Part shown: positions 30,271 through 43,109 of the stretch, one piece after another
Position numbering within the stretch: the stretch's first letter is position 1
Layout of the letters: every line of letters starts with the position of its first letter
Assembly: GCA_022577435.1 (NCBI GenBank)
Contig: JAKOON010000007.1
Span: 22,864,263 to 22,928,262 of the forward strand
Length of the DNA: 64,000 nucleotides
From: Embiotoca jacksoni
Taxonomy: Eukaryota; Chordata; Actinopteri; Embiotocidae
Direction: 5' to 3'
The notes under the pieces: model-generated
Seen by the model: only the letters and a program-made list of their open reading frames with translations
What the model was told of the DNA's origin: nothing
The model's database searches: none
Position numbers and translations under genes: made by a program

Positions 30271-33094
30271 CATACATTAAAATCACATTGTTTAAATGAC
30301 AAGAATATTTTGAAGCTTTACAAGCATTGAAAGATACCATAAATATATATTTTTTTCAAAATGTATCATTATATCCTTTATATTTCATGTTTCTACTGTA
30401 ACCTGTCATAGAGTGACGCCTACTAAACCTACATTAAATGAACAGCTAACACAGTTGCATTGCTTGTTGGTATTGCACACAGTGATACGGATGAACCGAC
30501 ATTCAGAGAATCCCTCTGATATCGAGGGTCGGATGTGGAGAGCAGAACTTTACTGAGACATGTTAGATAAAAGAAAATAATAAAGGCCGGTAACAGACTC
30601 CAAAAGTCACAGAAACAATCATGATGTCACTGCTGCAGACTGAACATCCTACTGAACTGAGGTCAGTCAGAATGAGTGCACAATATCGCAGCAGCAGTTT
30701 AAACAGTGATGCCTTCACTTACTTTTGGATGCACTGAAGTGAATGTGAACTTGGAGAAGGTGACAGTTTATCTCAGATCTCTTTATTGGGAACTTGAGGG
30801 ATGTTTAATTCACAGAAACATTTTATTTTGCTTTTTTTTCCATTGCACTTTGGCTTGGCTAAACTAAAATGTTGTAGCAGAATTGGTTTGATTTTGTTCT
30901 ATATTTTGACATAATTCCTGTAGTTTCCACTCTGGTCGATGGAAACGTATGCTTACTGACTGTCAACCTTTGCATTGAAATGAACAAAATGGTTCTATTC
31001 AGCAAAGTTATTCATAATTGCCTCTTCTATTTGACACTTCCAGGGCAGATTTTCCCCCGAGTGTCCCTTCAATAAACTGACAGGCTGCCCAGCTGATAAC
31101 ATGTGAGAAGTTTTCCATTGAAAGGGTTCTCTGTTGCTCTGCTCCTTCAGAGCATTAGCCTCAGCAAGTTCGCCCTCTTACTGCGCTGCCTTTAAACTGG
31201 TGTTCATATGAAATACCTACCAGCTGCACGAGGTTCAAACTGTAACATCTGATGAAAACCGACAGGACAACCATGAGGTGAACTGCAGTCCAACTCAAAA
31301 CTCCACAGCAAACTTCAAAGAGCCTTTTTGGCTCAATTATTTCTAATTCAGACCAAACTACTATAAAAATTACCTTGTGCGGTTTATGAAGCAGACTAGC
31401 TCCTCTCAGCCCCCCAGCTGAGCCTCTAAGCCTCGACTACAACATAAATCCAATCCCCACTATTCTCCATGGTGGAGCGAGCTGAGGCACATCCTCTAGG
31501 CTTGTCATTTCAGCTCTGCCTCTCGCCTTTTGTTGCATGCCTTCCCTCTGCTTCTTAACGCTCCTTTCTGACTCGCTGCTGAGGATCGTTCCTCTCAGCC
31601 GAGTTGCTCACGAGAGGAGAGGAGAAGGAGAAAGCACTTGTCTCACTCTCTCTGGCCTCTCCTGGTTAACATTTTGTCTTGGAGGTGAGTTTGTGAACTT
31701 GGCTGAGTCGAGGATGAAGTGTGTTCATGGAAAAAGTATCCAGAAGCTGAGGCACAAGTACCAAAACCACACTAAAGCTGAACATTCCTTTACAAATACA
31801 CACGTACATTTCCATCTCAGAGGAAATGGAAAGTAGCAATTAATGGAAATACTCAATGTAAATTGCATCGAGGTGAAGTAATTCCAACATGAGAGATGTG
31901 AAAGATGAAGTTCAACAAATGAATGAAAGGTTCACGTTTAAATGTTTTTAAAATCACTATAAATTAAAAAAAAAAAAATCTCTGACCAAAGGGTTTATTG
32001 GTCATGATAAAACTAATTTCTCATGTTTGGAAATGCAGTGACATCATCTGCATGATGATGGAGCTCAAGTGTCACGGTGAAATTTTATTTTTCAGACCTA
32101 CTTTTGATATATGTTTCCACACGTTTTGCTCTCCCTCTGATCCTTAAAGAAAGAATGAGCAGGATTTTGTTCCAGTATCATGTGCTGTGTGGTGGAGCTT
32201 CACTGGTTGTTATCACACTGTGAGCTGTGTGTTAGAGTGACTGTGGCTGCAGCTTTAAGTGTGCTCAGGCTTTAGCGTATTACAGTATATAACGGGTGTA
32301 ACGCTTACTGCATGCAGAGGCTGTGTGTGCATTGAGTTGACACTGTGAGTTGAAATGAAGCTGCTGTATCCTTTACCCCTGTAGTAACACATCTGACCAA
32401 GCTGATAGAAACACTGCAGTTAAAAATACCATGTGGCTTAATGTTAACAGTAGCAGTGAAGTCACAGCACATCTGGACACGTCCATGAGAGCCGCAGAGA
32501 TTCAACCACAAATGCAGCTGAAGTCTGAGCAGTAACCACGTCCACGACCCGAGCTGCAGCCTGCAGCCAGTCAGAGGAGCTGCAGCTGCTCAGGCACAGC
32601 TCCACCCTTCACGTGATGCAGTTATCGTTCATCCCTCCTTGCAAAGTGACAGTGCCCTTCGTGTGCTCCGTAGAGGATCAGACAGACTTTACAAACAGCA
32701 GCTATTTAAGAAGATGGAATCAGTGACTTTTAATATTTACACATGTAAATTGCCTTAAAGTGTTGGAGACTTTGACTAAAATGACAGAAGTCACTGCTGT
32801 GTCCTAATGAAGGAGATCTTTGATAATATAATCTCAAGCTGTGCAAAGTTAACTTCAGCTGAAGAGCCAGAAACAAACGGAGGCACCGCCAGGCCCAGTT
32901 CCTCCTCGTGGGGAGTTCAGCAGCCAGGCCGGCCTCCTCTCCTCTCTGCGGTCTGGAGCATTTTCTCAGCCTGCCAGTCGGCTGGACTGTTTGGTGTGTT
33001 TGTCCAGCGCTAACACAGCTGACAGTGACACAGTGCCACCATTACCGCATATGTAGCTCACATTCCTGGCTAATTGGGTTTGAGGCCCCTGAGG

Positions 33095-33095
<1 letters not shown>
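30271..33095. other. No gene recognised
   Basis: Non-coding sequence of mixed composition; the frame at 31537-31836 has no recognisable motif. Confidence 0.5.

Positions 33096-33163
<68 letters not shown>
33096..33163. repeat. (TG)34 microsatellite
   Basis: About 34 uninterrupted TG dinucleotides. Confidence 0.98.
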
Positions 33164-33165
<2 letters not shown>

Positions 33166-33910
33166 GGGATTGTGTAGTGTGATTAAGGTTGAGGGGTCAT
33201 CAGGTTGTTGTGTGTGAGTCTGTGTACGTTTGTGTGTCAGAGAGGATAAATTGAAAGGACAGTGGTCTCATGTAAACTGAACTCCAGCAGAGCAGCTGTG
33301 TTATTGTTGGACTCTGCTGCTGTCTGAGAAAACTCTGAAGTTGTGTTTCTTTTCCTCCAGGGAGCACCTATGTGTTTTTCACGGCTTCTTTTTATGGATC
33401 TGTCATGTATACCTTTGCTCTGCGCCCGTGTGTTCACAGGAGCGGGAAACCAACATATGATAAGGTTGAGAAACAAACGAGCACTTCAGAGCGAGCCGAG
33501 CTCGGGTAGGGAGGCGGACCTGAAGCGCTGCCGCTCCATAACACCAATTTTCGTACTTCTTCTGGATGTGCCTCCCCAGTGTTTCGCCTGCTACCACCTT
33601 GTTGTGTTTCCACACTTGACTTTTTTTCCCCTCTTACCTCACTTCCACCCCTGCTGTGAGCCCCGTCGCATTCAATGGTGGTTATTCATCTAAAGTTGAT
33701 GAAAGTTCTTTTTGTGAGTGCAGAGTGCACTCTTGGCGGAAGAAAGCCGTCTCACTGCGAGTACATGGGGGTGAAAGCAGTTAGATGAATGCTCCTCTCC
33801 TGCACTGCCCTATATTTCCCTCTCCATTCAGCCGAGTGTGGTGTCAGGATTGCTGCAAGTTTAGTCATCAGCGATACATGAGTTATACACCGGTTGTTCA
33901 TCTCAACACT
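33164..33910. other. No gene recognised
   Basis: Several overlapping frames up to 116 codons (33343-33693) without recognisable motifs. No gene supported. Confidence 0.4.
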
Positions 33911-33950
33911 GGAGGAGGAGGAGGAGGAGGAGGAGGAGGAGGAAGAGGAG
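33911..33950. repeat. (GGA)n trinucleotide repeat
   Basis: About 13 GGA units with one GGAAGA variant near the end. It explains the poly-Gly and poly-Ser frames here. Confidence 0.95.
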
Positions 33951-33959
33951 AGAACAGGA

Positions 33960-34090
33960 CACGTCAGTGAAAAGGCAAGTGCCAATGAAGGGGCGGGACA
34001 GCGGAGCTCATCTCTGAAGAGAGCGAGACAAAGAAGGCGGCGGCGGCGCAGAGTGTTTGGATGACGAGCAGGCGGAAGTCATGCGAGCGG
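33960..34090. other. GC-rich, CpG-containing segment
   Basis: Contains ggggcggga (GC-box-like), ggcggcggcggcgc and several CG dinucleotides within AT-rich surroundings, just after the purine-rich GGA array. It could mark a promoter or first exon, but no coding frame or clear splice donor follows. Confidence 0.3.
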
Positions 34091-36034
34091 CACACAGCTG
34101 TACTTATTCAGAAGAAGCCAAAAAACATTAAGCAAAGTTAAACTTCTAAAACTCTGTTTCTAAGGAAGAGAAGAGTTTTGTGTTCGGCCTTCAGGAGGCC
34201 TGTGTTGGTTCGTTGGTCCAGACGGAAAGAACTACTGATCATGAGTCTTCAGAGTCCACACAGGTTTTAACCAGCAGGTTGAAATTCTTTTGGTTAAAAC
34301 TCAAACTTGGTTCATACTGAACGTTCATGTGTATTTCAGGATGGATTGTTTGAATTGTCATCAGCCCTCAACTGTTCATCCATCTCACTGAACATCACGT
34401 TGTGTTCACAGCTAATTAACAAATGTGCAACAGGGACCATCGTAAACACGCATGCTAGCATTGTTATTATGAGCAGGTTATCTTTTACATAAAAGAACCC
34501 CAAAACACTAAGTATGTAGAAACTAGTATGAACGAGTCTTACAGCACCGACTTTCACCTGTATGAACGGCTTCTCTTTGGGTTCATTAAATCTCTGCATG
34601 TAGCTGCATCAACACAGTGCAAAAGTTTTAAACTGTTTAAGATGTTTAGATTCTTATCCGTCATGCAACAACATCTGAGCAGCATCTTGTTCTTCATGAC
34701 AACCAGCTCACACACAGCCGGACTCGTAAAGAAACTGTGGTGAGTTCTCCGAGATGCTGAAACCACCGACCAGACAGGTACCTTGAAAACCTGTGTTTCT
34801 GTTTTAAAGACAGAACGGGCTCACAGCAAATATTGAGTTGATTCAGAGTTTTTTTTCACTTCACTACACTCTGTGGGCTTTGACGTGTTATATAGAATAA
34901 AACTATGTATTGTATTATTTTTTAAAAGCATCCTCACAACACTACTAGAGCACGTTGTTGCACTTGGACAATATTAAAAGGCCCTACGACTTGTTTCTGA
35001 GTAATAAATAAACATCCAACAGACGTTTACTTGAGGGATATATTTTGTGTGTGTTGTGAGTCTACACAGAAGATACAGCTGTGGAAAGAAAGCAATGCAG
35101 AAGTGGAGGGTGGAGAGTGAAATGAGAATCCATCTCCACCCCCTCATACATTCTCATTCCTCCGTCATGTCATCGATGCTTGACCAACCCGTCTAATCAT
35201 CGCCATCTCAATTGACATGGCTTCCACGCTACTGAGGACTCCACAGCCCTCTGCTTCCTCCGTCCTCGATTGTCTCAGCCGGTCCTCTTGTTAAGGAGGC
35301 CCTCAGCAGATGCTCATTAAAATCTCCTCTGCTGAATGGAACAGGGAGAGACACAGCAGACTTTTCCTCCATCCTTCCTCCTCCCTGCCTCTTCACTGCT
35401 TTTTTTTTTTTTTTCTGTCAAAAAAAAGATGGAACGTGAATTTGACTGAATGGCTTTTTCTCCAATGTATTGGTTCAATTTCAGTGCTTCTGAGAAGGTT
35501 GTTTATTTACATGAAGAATCATTTCATTTTCTTGTTAAGTTGCATACAGTGAGCCCTCTTTATGTACTCGCACAAAACTAGTCTAATCACAGATCCAGAC
35601 AAATTTCCATTTTTTTTTTTTTTCGGTACAGTGGAAGCGTTTTTTGTCTGTGCTTGCGTCATGTTGCTATTTTCGTGGCTCAACATGAACCTGGCGACGC
35701 CAAGATGGTTGAAACGCTGCCACAGAGGGTGTGTTGGTCAAGATACACCGGTGCAGTGTAATTTTGGTGTTAATTTTGAGGGTGAACTTGCTCTTACGTT
35801 CCTACAGACTCAAACCAGGTCTAAAAGCAGCAGAGCACATTGTGGCTTCGGTGGGCAGACCTATCCCAAATCCCACAGACAGGTTTGGTGGATGCCATAA
35901 ATATTTCAGCCCACTGACATAAATAATGAAAATGAGATCCTTTTTAATGCAACCATCCGATTCAGTTAATTGTATAAAAAAATGAAGCTGACTTGTCTGT
36001 TGAATTGGATGTAAATCAGGCAGTTGGTGCGCAT
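34091..36034. other. No gene recognised
   Basis: AT-rich, with T-homopolymers at ~35401-35414 and 35611-35624. The 112-codon frame at 35562-35900 shows no known motif. Confidence 0.45.
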
Positions 36035-36584
36035 CATGAGGCAGCAGCCAATCTCAGCCATAAAATACTTATCTCTGAATCTTTTAATGATATTATGAAC
36101 CGTAGATGATGAAATCCACTAATTCTTTGTAGTTTTACGTTGAGGAACATTATTCTTAGATTGTTGAACTATTTTCCAACACAGTCTTTCAGAGTGGTGA
36201 ACCTCTCCCCATCTTCACTGCTGAGAGACTCTGACCTCTCTGAAATCATCTTTTTATACACAATCATGTTACTGATATGTTGCCATGGTAACCTGATTAG
36301 TTGTCAGATGTTCCACCAGGTGTTTTTTTTTTTTTAATCTTTACACAACTTTTCTAGTCTTTTGTTGACTCTGTCCCAACTTTGTTGAGACACGTTGCAG
36401 CCATCAAATAAAAAAACAACAACATAATTTTCATAAAACAATAACATTTCTCAGTTTTAACATGTGGTGTTGTCTTTGGTCTATTTTCAATTAAATATGG
36501 GTTTATGTGATTTGCAAATCCGTTGAATTTGGTTTTTATTTCCATTTTACACAGTGTCCTAACTGTTCTGGAATTGGTGTTGTA
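36035..36584 (-). mobile_element. Decayed Tc1/mariner-type element, 5'-end fragment
   Basis: On the minus strand the end begins tacaacaccaattccag, matching the TACAACCCCAATTCC-type terminus of a common teleost DNA element. Inside are gatttgcaaatc-type sequence (near 36515) and two 'cccaact' motifs. At ~36071-36114 (minus) the sequence encodes ISSSTVHNIIKRFR, a typical Tc1-family helix-turn-helix. The remainder of the transposase and the other end are missing. The family is distinct from the complete Tc1 copies. Confidence 0.65.
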
Positions 36585-37842
36585 GTTGCAGCACTTGATT
36601 TCAGTACATTGTTTGTCATTGTTAGCCCAGTTATGTTTTTAGATACGAATGAATTTGACCTCCACATTTGAATCATCCCAGAACATGCACACATGAAGAA
36701 GTCTGCATCTGCAGCAAGAAAGAGGATGTACATGTGCTACCTGTTTTTTTTATGTGTTTATTAAAAAATGTGAATAAAAATTATAACCTTTGACTGAAAT
36801 TTCAAGATTTATTTTACACTTTGTTGAAGTGGAAAATTGGGTTAGTTGAAAATTAGAATCTTCAATCAAAGCTAATAAAACCACTTCTTCTGTTTAAACA
36901 AATTAATCCCAATCAACTCTGATGAAACTCTTCAGGGACATTTATAATCACTTCTTGTAAGACTCTTCTTTACATATGCAGTAAAAAAAAAACAACATGT
37001 GAATGGAGTAATTAAAATAACTCGGTTGTAAAAGAGGATAAACATCAACATGTTCAGGATACTTCGGAATAATCTTGTAGTGAATGATTGTATGTTTTGT
37101 TTTTGGTTGTACCATTTATGGGAGTTAATGTTGAAATGTAAATTTGATGTTTTCAGCGGGGCATATAAGAGGATTGTTGCGAATTTGATGGAAACATTGA
37201 CTGATTCTTTTAATTTTAACTTAAACATTTTAATAAGAAGGCTGCTGCACCAAACATTTTTAATTTTTATGGATAAACCTGTAACTGTAAAAGCAAGAAA
37301 ACACAAATATTTACCAACTGTCCATGACAACACGCTCACATGCTGACGTCATGATGGCCCAGCGGCTCCCAGCACTAATTGAATGCCTATCCTGACAAAT
37401 GGATCGTTGAAACCACAGCTGCAATGCACCATTAGGCTCTCCTCTCCCCTTCATTCGCCAAGGACTCGCTGTGTCTGGGAGCACGTGTGCAGTCTCGTGT
37501 GTGTTTATGTGCACCGAGGACACTCAGGTAGGGTCTCTTAATGTCAACCTCCCTAAAAGGCCCTGTGGTGGTCACATCCAATTTAGTTCAACTTTCCAAT
37601 ATTGAAGACGTGAATAAATGATTCCATTAGGTCGAATGTTGAGTGCATTCATTGCTGAATTAAACTGGCACAATGTTGGTGTCTCACTGAAAGCATCTTT
37701 AGAAGTTCTGCTGTAGAATAATCACAGATGATCCACATGTTGTATGCAGCTGGAATTCTTATCAGAAATGAGTAAACAGAAAATGAATCAGCAGTGTGTG
37801 TGTGCATTATGATATTATACTGTGACCACATTGTGCCCAACA
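36585..37842. other. No gene recognised
   Basis: AT-rich non-coding sequence up to the TA target (37843-37844) of Tc1 copy 2. The 135- and 98-codon frames at 36932-37346 are Lys/Phe/Asn-rich antisense pairs, probably chance. Confidence 0.45.
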
Positions 37843-37844
37843 TA

Positions 37845-38058
37845 CAGTGGGTACGGAAAGTATTCAGACCCCTTTAAATGTTTCACTCTTTGTTTCATTG
37901 CAGCCATTTGCTAAAATCAAAAAAGTTCATTTTATTTCTCATTAATGTACACTCAGCACCCCATCTGGACAGAAAAAAACAGAAATGTAGAAATTTGTGC
38001 AAATTTATTAAAAAAGAAAAACTGAAATATCACATGGTCATAAGTATTCAGACCCTTT
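37845..38058. repeat. Tc1 copy 2 left TIR (IR/DR type)
   Basis: 214-bp inverted repeat with two agtattcagaccc cores. Upstream of the transposase. Confidence 0.92.
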
Positions 38059-38220
38059 GCTGTGACACTCATATTTAACTCACATGCTGTCCATTTCTTC
38101 TGATCCTCCTTGAGATGGTTCTACTCCTTCATTGGAGTCCAGCTGTGTTTAATTAGACTGATTGGACTTGATTAGGAAAGGCACACACCTGTCTATATCA
38201 GACCTTACAGCTCACAGTGC

Positions 38221-39261
38221 ATGTCAGAGCAAATGAGAATCACGAGGTCGAAGGAACTGTCCAAGGAGCTCAGAGACAGAATTGTGGCAAGGCACAGATC
38301 TGGCCAAGCTTACAAAATTGTTTCTGCAGCACTCAAGGTTCCTAAGAGCACAGTGGCCTCCATAATCCTTAAATGGAAGAAGTTTGGGACGACCAGAACT
38401 CTTCCTAGACCTGGCCGTCCAGCCAAACTGAACAATCGTGGGAGAAGAGCCTTGGTGAGAGAGGTAAAGAAGAACCCAAAGATCACTGTGGCTGAGCTCC
38501 AGAGATGCAGTAGGGAGATGGGAGAAAGTTCCACAAAGTCAACTATCACTGCAGCCCTCCACCAGTCGGGGCTTTATGGCAGAGTGGCCCGACGGAAGCC
38601 TCTCCTCAGTGCAAGACATATGAAAGCCCGCATAGAGTTTGCCAAAAAACACATGAAGGACTCCCAGACTATGAGAAATAAGATTCTCTGGTCTGATGAG
38701 ACCAATATTGAACTATTTGGCGTTAATTGTAAGCGGTATGTGTGGAGAAAACCAGGCACTGCTCATCACCTGCCCAATACAATCCCAACAGTGAAACATG
38801 GTGGTGGCAGCATCATGCTATGGGGGTGTTTTTCAGCTGCAGGGACAGGACGACTGGTTGCAATTGAAGGAAAGATGAATGCGGCCAAGTACAGAGATAT
38901 CCTAGAAGAAAACCTCTTCCAGAGTGCTCTGGACCTCAGACTGGGCCGAAGGTTCACCTTCCAACAAGACAATGACCCGAAGCACACAGCTAAAATAACA
39001 AAGGAGTGGCTTCGGAACAACTCTGTGACCATTCTTGACTGGCCCAGCCAGAGCCCTGACCTAAACCCAATTGAGCATCTCTGGAGAGACCTGAAAATGG
39101 CTGTCCACCAACGTTCACCATCCAACCTGACGGAACTGGAGAGGATCTGTAAGGAAGAATGGAAGAGGATCCCCAAATCCAGGTGTGAAAAGCTTGTTGC
39201 ATCATTCCCAAGAAGACTCATGGCTGTACTAGCTCAAAAGGGTGCTTCTACTCAATACTGA
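38221..39261 (+). CDS. Tc1-like transposase (DD34E), intact, 346 aa
   Basis: Mobilises elements carrying the matching inverted repeats by cut-and-paste at TA. Architecture matches copy 1: N-terminal helix-turn-helix (~39-53), GRPR-like PRPGRPAKL (62-70), and a DDE catalytic domain with D159 (WSDET), D250 (QQDNDPKHT) and E285 (NPIEHLW). It differs from copy 1 at six positions: A30, K32, V34, N71, K223 and K315 here. Three of the six lie in the first helix-turn-helix region, where they could affect DNA binding, and three are changes to Lys. The ATG follows a 162-bp leader after the left TIR, and the stop is three bases before the right TIR. No disabling mutation is visible, so it could be active or only recently silenced. 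Confidence 0.96.
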   Translation: MSEQMRITRSKELSKELRDRIVARHRSGQAYKIVSAALKVPKSTVASIILKWKKFGTTRTLPRPGRPAKLNNRGRRALVREVKKNPKITVAELQRCSREMGESSTKSTITAALHQSGLYGRVARRKPLLSARHMKARIEFAKKHMKDSQTMRNKILWSDETNIELFGVNCKRYVWRKPGTAHHLPNTIPTVKHGGGSIMLWGCFSAAGTGRLVAIEGKMNAAKYRDILEENLFQSALDLRLGRRFTFQQDNDPKHTAKITKEWLRNNSVTILDWPSQSPDLNPIEHLWRDLKMAVHQRSPSNLTELERICKEEWKRIPKSRCEKLVASFPRRLMAVLAQKGASTQY

Positions 39262-39264
39262 GCA

Positions 39265-39476
39265 AAGGTCTGAATACTTATGACCATGTGATAGTTCAGT
39301 TTTTCTTTTTTAATAAATTTGCACAAATTTCTACATTTCTGTTTTTTTCTGTCAAGATGGGGTGCTGAGTGTACATTAATGAGAAATAAAATGAACTTTT
39401 TTGATTTTAGCAAATGGCTGCAATGAAACAAAGAGTGAAAAATTTAAAGGGGTCTGAATACTTTCCGTACCCACTG
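39265..39476. repeat. Tc1 copy 2 right TIR (IR/DR type)
   Basis: 212-bp inverted repeat of 37845-38058. The inner direct-repeat core is one base shorter than in the other three positions. Confidence 0.9.
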
Positions 39477-39478
39477 TA

Positions 39479-39987
39479 TCTCCACCAACTCCAGATAGAA
39501 TATCTGCTTCTGGCTGCTGTGCTGGCCGGTTTCTATGGAGCACAGCTGTGGTTCATCAGCATTTATTAAAATCGTAATCCTGTAATCAAACTTGTCAAAT
39601 CTAAGTCCTGTCAAACTTGTTATCGGAACTTATCTTTCAGCCTTTGTGGATGAATACAACTATGAAATAAGAAACAAAAAACAAAACATTCAGTTAAGAG
39701 ATGTGGAGGGTGGAAATGGGAACTTGTATTTTTCGATCATGGGATTATAGACTCTGGAAGTCCTCGGTGGATGATTTGGTTTAGCAATCCCTGAGCCTCC
39801 TGATTATGTTTATAAGGGACAGAAAACAAATGGAATACATCAAAATGTTATTTTTTTTCTTATCATTTATCATTTTCAAGCAATAGGAAATAGCTTCAAA
39901 TTTTACAGCGAGCACGGGAACTGTATTTTCAGTGGTTTGAAAGGTAGTTTGGAAGATGAACTCTCCTCTTGAAATATTTTTTGGAGT

Positions 39988-40018
<31 letters not shown>

Positions 40019-43000
40019 TTCTGTAAAAACTTTTAAATAAAGTTCTTTAAAGGGTCTTTTTTTCTACAACAATGAAATGAGTTCTACTTTCTGCCATCAA
40101 CGAACTTCTTCATTAAAATTGATAAAAAAGAATTCTTATTAAATATGAAACCTACTTACTTTTGGTCTTGATGAGTGATCAAATAGATACTGATAAGTAT
40201 GAAATATTGATCTGGTATGCTGAAAGGGTTTTATGTGGTCATAAAGTTATTTACACCAGCAAGGATGTTGGTCTTCTCGCAGAGATAACAGACAAACATG
40301 TTATTGGTATTTAAATGTCTGCCTGCATTGAACAGCCTCTCAAACACAACATGTCTTCTTGTTCCCATCTTTAGTTCTACTGATGAAAAATTCTAGCTTG
40401 GAGATTAAAACATTTCTTTAATCAATGAGTCAGTAATACTGATATTATTGATCCTTTTCTAAAAGTTCTCAACTTCATCTCTGCCAAATTTGATGGATAG
40501 AAATGATGCGAAGCAATGCTGCGTCCATTTTGTTCATTGCAGAGCGAGGAGGCCTCTCCGTTTAATGTGCCACGCTTGACAAGCTTCGATGTGGTCTCGT
40601 CTCGGTACAGAGACCTCTGGGGTGGAAAGGGTTAATTACAGAGTTAATTGATGTTAATTAATGAAAGCTAATGTAATCTGCCACAGGTGATGTTTATCAT
40701 TCGGAGACAGCAACCAACAGACGAGATGGAGCTTCTGATTAAAGATTTCTTCAGATCTTTTGAAAATATCAGCTCTTCAAATGTTTCATGAGGAAGGAAA
40801 TACTTTGAACCCGCAATGATAAGTACACACACAACGTATTCTGATGAGAAATATAATTAAAACATAAAACTATACAAAACCGTTGCTGCTCTGAACTGGA
40901 TCCGAAATGGAACTGGCCAATCCTGTTCATCACTATGAGCCACTTCTTTCACGTTACACATTTGATCCATTGCTTATATAAAAATACATTCATTGTTGCG
41001 GCTTTATAAATCTTTCTTTTCCACTGAAACCATTCAGTATATGTGAGGCACTATGAAGACAAGGTGGAGGACGTGCTGCTCGTGGACTCCCTCCCCCTTG
41101 TCTCAACTCCCACCTCATTTTACAGGCATCTTCATACAGGTCCAGCCCCATTAAATACATCATTGGTGCGGTGATTAAAAATGAAACAGACTTAAATGTG
41201 GTAATCAATCATTTAATAGGTTAACAGGCTTAAAATATCAGCACTCAACCTCAACCTGAGCTCACTGAGAGGAAAATGAGGGAAAGAGGCAGGAGAGTTA
41301 CCTGAAAATCATCTGTAAAATGTATATAATAATAAAAACACAAACTCATAATATTAATAATATTATTATTAAAGTAATCATAAGATTGTTTTCATGAAGC
41401 ATTCTCACAGGGTTAAGTAGTAATCAGTGAAGTGTCAAAAGTGTTTGAACACCGTCGAGTTTATTATGCTCCGTCTACCTGAACTTGCTTTTCTGCTGGA
41501 AAGTGAAAATGACCGGGTATACGAGCCAGATGCAAAGATATATTCAAGTGGAGCAATTAGCGTGTGGCTACACGGAACTAAAATCATTCGAGCTATAAAA
41601 TGCTCGGTATGGAGCTTCCTCTGGATTCATACATGAATGCTACTTATTGAGAAGAGGCTGAGCCCTGGATTCACTCGGCGGTGAAGTGCGAAGGCTCCAT
41701 TCTCAAGAACGCCCTCCCACTGGTGTCGCTCCAAGCTTTCTTTCTTCCCATCACGATATGAGATTACCAGCATGGTTTTGTTCGTTGTTTGGATCAGGAG
41801 ATGAATAAATGAATGACAGTTTCTAAATGATTAAAATGTTCTGAATTGTCACCTTTCACCATCTGTGCTGAGTGCCACAGATGGGTGCTACAGATTTGCA
41901 CTGCAAAAGTGTGAGGGAATGTTTGAATGGTGTGTTGCAGGAAGCTCTGAATAAAAACAAACGTATTCCTCGCTATACGAGTCTGAACTTCCATACAGCA
42001 TTTTGTCTAAAAATGTCGAGGTTTATAATATAAAAACATGCATACGGGCTTTCTGCATCATGTTTAAACTCATGTGTAGACAAGAGTTCTGCACAGACCT
42101 ATAACTGAGCCTGAGTCCGTGTCCTAAAGACCTGGCTTCATGCAACACTGAAGCCGATCTGCTGCACCAAATTTATCAAGCTTGATACACCACAAAACTC
42201 TCCGTCATATATTCCTACCTCTGCTTCAAGAACGAGGCGATATGTTTGCGTTGGACTGAAAGGAAGGCTTTCTGTCAGGACTTCCTAAATACCTAGAAGT
42301 GTCAGAGCTGAAACACAATCCTCCCAGTTTGTTCAGATGTAAAAAAAAAAAGTCATTACCAGAGACCTGATGTTTTATGACATTCAAATATTGTGTTGGC
42401 ATGTTTTCTACCAGAGGACCAGAGTACCGACTGTGGTATTTTCAGAGCCCGGAGTTTTGTCTGCAGGTCTTCCTCTTAGCCTGTAGCTATCCTCCATCGA
42501 TCAGAGGTTAGAGCAGCAGCCCCCTGTGGAGTACTGACATGCAGATTAGGTTTTTTTTTTTAAACCCAACTCAGAGAGAGCCTCTCCGCACAGCCTGACC
42601 TGCAAAAATATGCCTTCATCAACCACCTAAACCTGAACCAACTGGAAAAAACACCATATTTAGCCTTTGCAGTGAAGCATAGAGTCAGTGCATGTTTCGA
42701 AGAGGACAGACACTCAAACGGTTTTCCATGAACCACCATAGGATACAGCAAAGTCAGCACCAATTTATTTTTGGGTGGCTAGCCTGAATGTTGGCATAAT
42801 ACATTGACAACAAGGCATAGCCTATTGTATCTTAACCTAATAGCCTATTGTGCAAGACCTAATGCACTACAGGCCATAGTGCTCCTTTTATCACTTTATG
42901 ACCCAATCCTCCCAAAAATGTGAATTTTTCTCATTGGCGTATCTGAACCAGCCAACCTGCAGGACCTGGTGCTTATGAGTCGATCTGCACATCACGACCA

Positions 43001-43109
43001 TGAAGTCTGAGAGACAAAGAAAAAGCCCTACCTGCTGCAAAGAGGTAACACATGGTGAATCTTCAAAAAATGACTTTGACGCTGGAGTTATTTCCACAAA
43101 CAGGTTTTT
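39479..43109. other. No gene recognised
   Basis: Long AT-rich non-coding stretch with a poly(A) run of ~23 at 39989-40012. Frames at 40990-41208, 41427-41636 and 42560-42763 carry no motif I recognise. Confidence 0.5.

Larger units (their letters stand above)
37845..39476 (+). mobile_element. Complete Tc1-like transposon, copy 2 (1632 bp)
   Basis: Same ends (cagtgggtacgg... inverted at the other side), flanked by TA at 37843-37844 and 39477-39478. Orientation is opposite to copy 1, ~31.8 kb away. The IR/DR structure is retained, but the right inner direct repeat has lost one G (aaaggtctgaat instead of aaagggtctgaat), which might weaken one binding site. The transposase is uninterrupted. Confidence 0.97.

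Noticed and set aside
36932..37346. Overlapping sense and antisense frames of 135 and 98 codons
   Set aside because: AT-rich, Phe/Lys/Asn-biased, no motif; antisense pairs of this kind are common in AT-rich DNA.
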